Assembly: GCA_016711505.1 (NCBI GenBank)
Contig: JADJSV010000002.1
Span: 488,652 to 552,651 of the forward strand
Source: Bacteroidota bacterium
Lineage (GTDB): Bacteria; Bacteroidota; Bacteroidia; AKYH767-A; 2013-40CM-41-45
Direction: 5' to 3'
Length of the DNA stretch: 64,000 bases
Part shown: in pieces, positions 60,399 to 64,000 of the stretch
Layout of the letters: each line of letters starts with the position of its first letter
How positions within the stretch are numbered: position 1 is the stretch's first letter
Made by a program: the position numbers and the translations under genes
Notes under the pieces: generated by a model
Seen by the model: only the letters and a program-made list of their open reading frames with translations
What the model was told of the DNA's origin: nothing
Database searches by the model: none

Positions 60399-63300
60399 AT
60401 GACTCAAGACCTTAAATATTTCTTTAAAAAAGCCAAATTCACACCCACTGATGAACAGGCAGAGGCGATTTCATATGTTGATGGACCTCTTTTTGACCGC
60501 CGGTCCCGCTCCGGAAAAACGAGTTCTCTTATGGCGGACTTTAAATTTATTAGCATTTCAGAATGTAAGCCGGAAGAAATCTTCCTTAGTACGTTTACAG
60601 AGAAAGCTGCCCTACAGCTGAAAGATGGTTGCGTACTCTCTTGGCTATGGTAAGCAACAAAAGAGACTAATCAGCCTTTCGATATTTCCCGAATGGCAAT
60701 TGGTACCGTTCATTCTATTTGTAATTCTATTATCAGTGATAGGAAATTCTCCGCAGATGGAGAAAGAAGAAATCCTCAAAAGTTCTTGACGAACTCGACC
60801 AATATCTTTTTATCTACAATCGGAATAACTGGATCCAATTAATTGGTGAAGGCAACTTCAAGGATGAAGAAGAGGCACAAAGAGAGATCAATGTTTTTAT
60901 GGGCAGCGGTAATCGCTCATCCAGGCATGAAGCTGCGACAAATATTATAAAAGTATTTAATAGATTTTCTGAGGAACATATAGAACCGGATAAAGTGAAA
61001 ACGAAGGATCAAATGCTGCGTTCTCTTTTAAAAATGTATGCTCAGTATTTAAAGATGCTGAAAGAGCAACATAATAGAATCAGTACTGTTGATCTTTCGC
61101 TTTTGCAACTTGAAGCGTTTCGGTCCATAATCTCTTCTGATAAAGGAAAACATGTTTACAAACATATCATCATCGACGAGTATCAGGACACAAATAGCAT
61201 TCAGGAAAAAATATTCTTTGAGCTTGCAAAGGGTCATAAGAATTTATGTGTTGTTGGTGACGATGATCAGGCTTTATACAGGTTCCGCGGCGCAACAGTT
61301 GAGAACCTGGTTGAGTTTCCAAAACGATGTGATGTATTTATCGGTGTAAAACCTCACCGCATCGATCTTGTCAAAAATTTTCGTTCGAAGAAAAAAATTG
61401 TTGATACCTATAACCATTTTATTAAACTGGTTGATTGGACGAATAATGGTGATCCAAATTCTCAATTTAGAATCCATGATAAAATAATTAACCCTCATTC
61501 AAAAGACAAGAATTTTTCGGTTGCTGTTACATCAAATGCCGGACGAAGCTGGAATTGGAACTTGCTCACTTCATTAAGAAATTAAAAAGTGAGAAAAAAT
61601 AAACGACTACAATGAAGTTGCTTTTCTCTTTCCCGCAATGAAGGGAAATGCCAAAGTCCGAGATTTGAAAGAAGCACTTGAAGCGGAGGATATTCTGTTT
61701 ATGTACCTCGTGCCGGTAGATTCTCAGTAGAAGAATCAGAAGCTGTTTTCGGACTAATGACACATGTCTTTGGAAAGCCACCTTTTAATCATTCTGCAAG
61801 CGGTAGTATGCGACAGTTTCAAGGTTGGCTAATGGCGCACACAATAACGTAAAGATTTAATTATTAAACCTGATAAGCAGCTTAGTGCATTTATCCAAGA
61901 GCGAAAAATCACAGTTAGATCAAATCGCTAATGACTTTATGCTTCTCCAAAAATTGGTTGAAAAGAGAAAATGGGATGAATCTTTACCGTTACGATTGGA
62001 AAGTTGCTGGAAATGGCTAAAGTAAATGGTCTGAGCAAAGCAGCCATCACCACTCTGAACCGACATTCCTTTCGAGAGTTGATCAAGAACAGAGAAAAAC
62101 AAGGAAAACCAATCAGACTTAGCTATGTCTTGAATCGAGCTACTTGTGTGGATTGGAGCGTACTGGATTTATTTTACCAACTGTGTGGTTTGGGGTACTT
62201 CAAGAAGATGATTGATTTGGCGGAGGACGGCACAGATGAAGGACCAATTTGTAATCTTGCATTGATCTCGCAGTATATTGCCAGATATCTTGAAAGTTAC
62301 TCTGCGGTGATTACCGGCAGATTTATGAAGGAGGATCGCTTTGTTCAATTATTTTTCAATTCTTATTTATATGCTTTATACCGTCTTCAGGAATCAGAAT
62401 ATGAAGATCCTGAAGATCCATTTCCGAAAGGTCGAGTCCCATTTCTCACTATCCATCAGGCTAAGGGGCTGGAGTTTCCTGTGGTTGTACTTGGAAGTGT
62501 TTATAAACGCGATCGAGGAGCAAGTCCGGTAGAGGAAATCATTCGTACTATTTTAAAAAAGAAAGGTGAACCACTTGACCGAATAGGTATCTTCGATAAC
62601 ATGCGAATGTTTTATGTTGCATTATCACGTGCAAAAACTTGTTAGTGATTCCAAAATACAAAGTACTGCACGGCGGCACTGATGAATTTAAACAATTATT
62701 CGCAAACACATCTTTTCCGGAATTAAGATTAATTAACACAAAAGAACTACCAGATGCGGAAATCAATAAAATTGATCTTGGGAAAAACTATTCTTTCACA
62801 GGTGACTATCTGCAATATAAAAAATGTCCGCGTCAATACATGATTTTCAATCAATACGGTTAGTTCCATCGCGATCAAAACGATGTTTTTCGGATCGCTG
62901 GTACATAAAACTATTGAAGATCTTCACAACTTTATCATTCATCAACGATCTAAATCTGTGACTGCATGAATGTCGAAGAACGGATAAAAGATTATTCCGA
63001 GCTCAATTATGAGATGATGAGATATGAAGCTGGTCACGACATCACGGCTGATATTCGTGAGCTTGCATTCAAACAAGTTCTTTATTATTGGAGAAAATGC
63101 AGATGTTGCCGAAAGAATTACTGAAACTGAAGTGAAGTTATCATTACCGGATCAGGTTTCTCCTGAAGGACGAAGATTTAATATTGAGGTGTCGTGGATA
63201 TTGTTCGTGAAGACAATGAAACCTACATGTATGATTTAAAGACACATGACCTCGATTACATTAGGCACAACATTGATTATGTGAGAAACAGCTGAATATT

Positions 63301-63805
63301 TACGCTCACATTTGGAAAGGACTTCGTGGTAATCGGCTCGATCATTCATGTATAATCTCTACAGCTATCCCCGCCCGACTAAAAGATGCAATTCGTTCCG
63401 GCGATGAAAATTTCGAAAAGCTGAGATGGATAAACGGGAATCCATTGGTAGAGATCAAATTGCAACAAGAAAGAATCAATTTACTCATAAATGATTTTGG
63501 TACTGTAGTAGACGATATCGAAAACAGTCGGTTTAGTCCATCATCTTTAAAGCAATTAAAAGAAAAAAGCCGTTGAGGTTCTCAAAGGAAAATTATGCTA
63601 CACGAGTTTGCGAAACTGTGAGCGCGATATTCCCTGCTCTTCCTACCGTGAATACGCTGCTCAAACTAGGGAAAAATCTATACAACTTCAAACAATTTTG
63701 GGTTAGATCCGATTTCCGACGTTTGAACAAGAAGAATGGCTTGAAGGAAATATTAACAATGAACAATTAGAAATATCTGCTAATGCAGCAGATGAATTAG
63801 ACTAA
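60399..63805 (+). CDS. UvrD/Rep-type helicase with nuclease-like C-terminus (frameshifted)
   Basis: About 1,130 residues in many frames. Helicase motifs are in order: Q-like 'FTPTDEQAEAI'; Walker A, which reads 'RSRSGKTSSL' in one frame but 'AGPGSGKTS' if two compensating indels near 60495-60510 are fixed; 'STFTEKAALQL' (Ia); 'IIIDEYQDTNSIQEKI' (II, DEYQD); 'VVGDDDQALYRFRGATVEN' (III); 'VKNFRSKKK' (IV); 'FLTIHQAKGLEFPVVVLGS' (V); 'MFYVALSRAK' (VI). The end holds 'GDYLQYKKCPRQYMIFNQYG' and 'YMYDLKTHDLDYI', fitting a RecB/Cas4-like nuclease (D-x-K). Start ATG 60399 lies before motif Q. Such helicase-nucleases are common in defence islands. Confidence 0.8.
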
Positions 63806-63807
63806 AT

Positions 63808-64000
63808 ATGCCAATAGAAAAGCTGAGACCAAAATTTATTTTTGACGAAGAAAGAATAAAACAATTGAAACAAATTGCACCGGAAGCATTTGCTGATGGT
63901 AAAAATTAATTGGGAAACTTTAAGGAATCTTTGGGTGATCAACTTGAAGAAGATGGACAGGATGCAGAGCATTTTGGTTTGTTCTGGCCTGGTAAGCGTG
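63808..64000 (+). CDS. Mod-type DNA methyltransferase, N-terminus (truncated by window)
   Basis: From ATG 63808: 'MPIEKLRPKFIFDEERIKQL', 'IAPEAFADGK', a break near 63905, then 'ESLGDQLEEDGQD' and 'EHFGLFWPGKR' to the window end. This is the start typical of type III-like Mod/adenine methyltransferases ('PEAFADGKINW', 'GLFWPGKREA'). It begins 2 bp after the helicase stop, so it is coupled to it. Catalytic motifs lie beyond the window. Confidence 0.65.

Overview
The window looks like chromosomal DNA of an uncultured member of the Bacteroidota. It is AT-rich. About ten secreted proteins end in a Type IX secretion (T9SS) type-A sorting domain of the form 'YPNP...LYDxxGxxV...G.Y.l'. There are also a TonB-dependent receptor with a carboxypeptidase-regulatory N-terminus, LytS/LytTR signalling, MbnP-family and SprB/MBG/PKD-type modules, and Bacteroidota-style lipoproteins. 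No rRNA, complete tRNA or CRISPR array was seen.

Layout. (1) 0-12.4 kb: a secreted T9SS protein, a long palindromic terminator, and a giant (~3,640-residue) secreted protease/adhesin on the minus strand. (2) 12.7-19.3 kb: an NdpA-type nucleoid protein, then a minus-strand cluster that looks like copper handling (Cys-rich small proteins, a Met/His-rich outer-membrane barrel, MbnP, a T9SS propeller and a cytochrome-like lipoprotein). (3) 19.3-29.8 kb: YitT membrane protein, lipoprotein, cupredoxin, PEBP, T9SS proteins, a LytS/LytTR pair, a 10-bp tandem repeat and a TonB receptor. (4) 30.3-51 kb: three tandem paralogous lipoproteins of unknown function, and a REP-associated tyrosine transposase (RAYT) with a family of at least a dozen ~90-bp palindromic repeats. 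Several repeats sit in internally deleted copies of the RAYT element. Between repeats lie T9SS proteins, a VPS10-type protein and a small accessory cluster (Zn-ribbon membrane protein, small P-loop NTPase, HEPN-like protein). (5) 52.9-64 kb: a genomic island. It begins at a 19-nt tRNA 3'-end fragment next to a degraded tyrosine integrase and carries a defence cluster. The minus-strand genes are a LexA/S24-like regulator, a CapV-type patatin phospholipase, a CD-NTase cyclase and a SEC-C protein, together a CBASS locus. An Abi_C abortive-infection protein, a RES-like protein, a UvrD-type helicase with a nuclease-like C-terminus and the start of a Mod-type DNA methyltransferase follow.

Reading quality. 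Many genes carry single-base frameshifts, and those that can be resolved mostly fall in short homopolymers. The coding signal continues cleanly in another frame afterwards. About nine breaks occur in the first 52.8 kb, then they become dense in the last 11 kb. This favours indel sequencing error (worse towards the contig end) over natural decay, although real decay of the island cannot be excluded. Broken genes are therefore reported as single genes with the break positions noted.

Main novelty candidates: the CBASS locus translationally coupled to a self-cleaving LexA-like regulator; the NTPase/HEPN/Zn-ribbon cluster; the RAYT with its REPIN family and deletion derivatives; and the tripled lipoprotein family with a conserved 5' leader.
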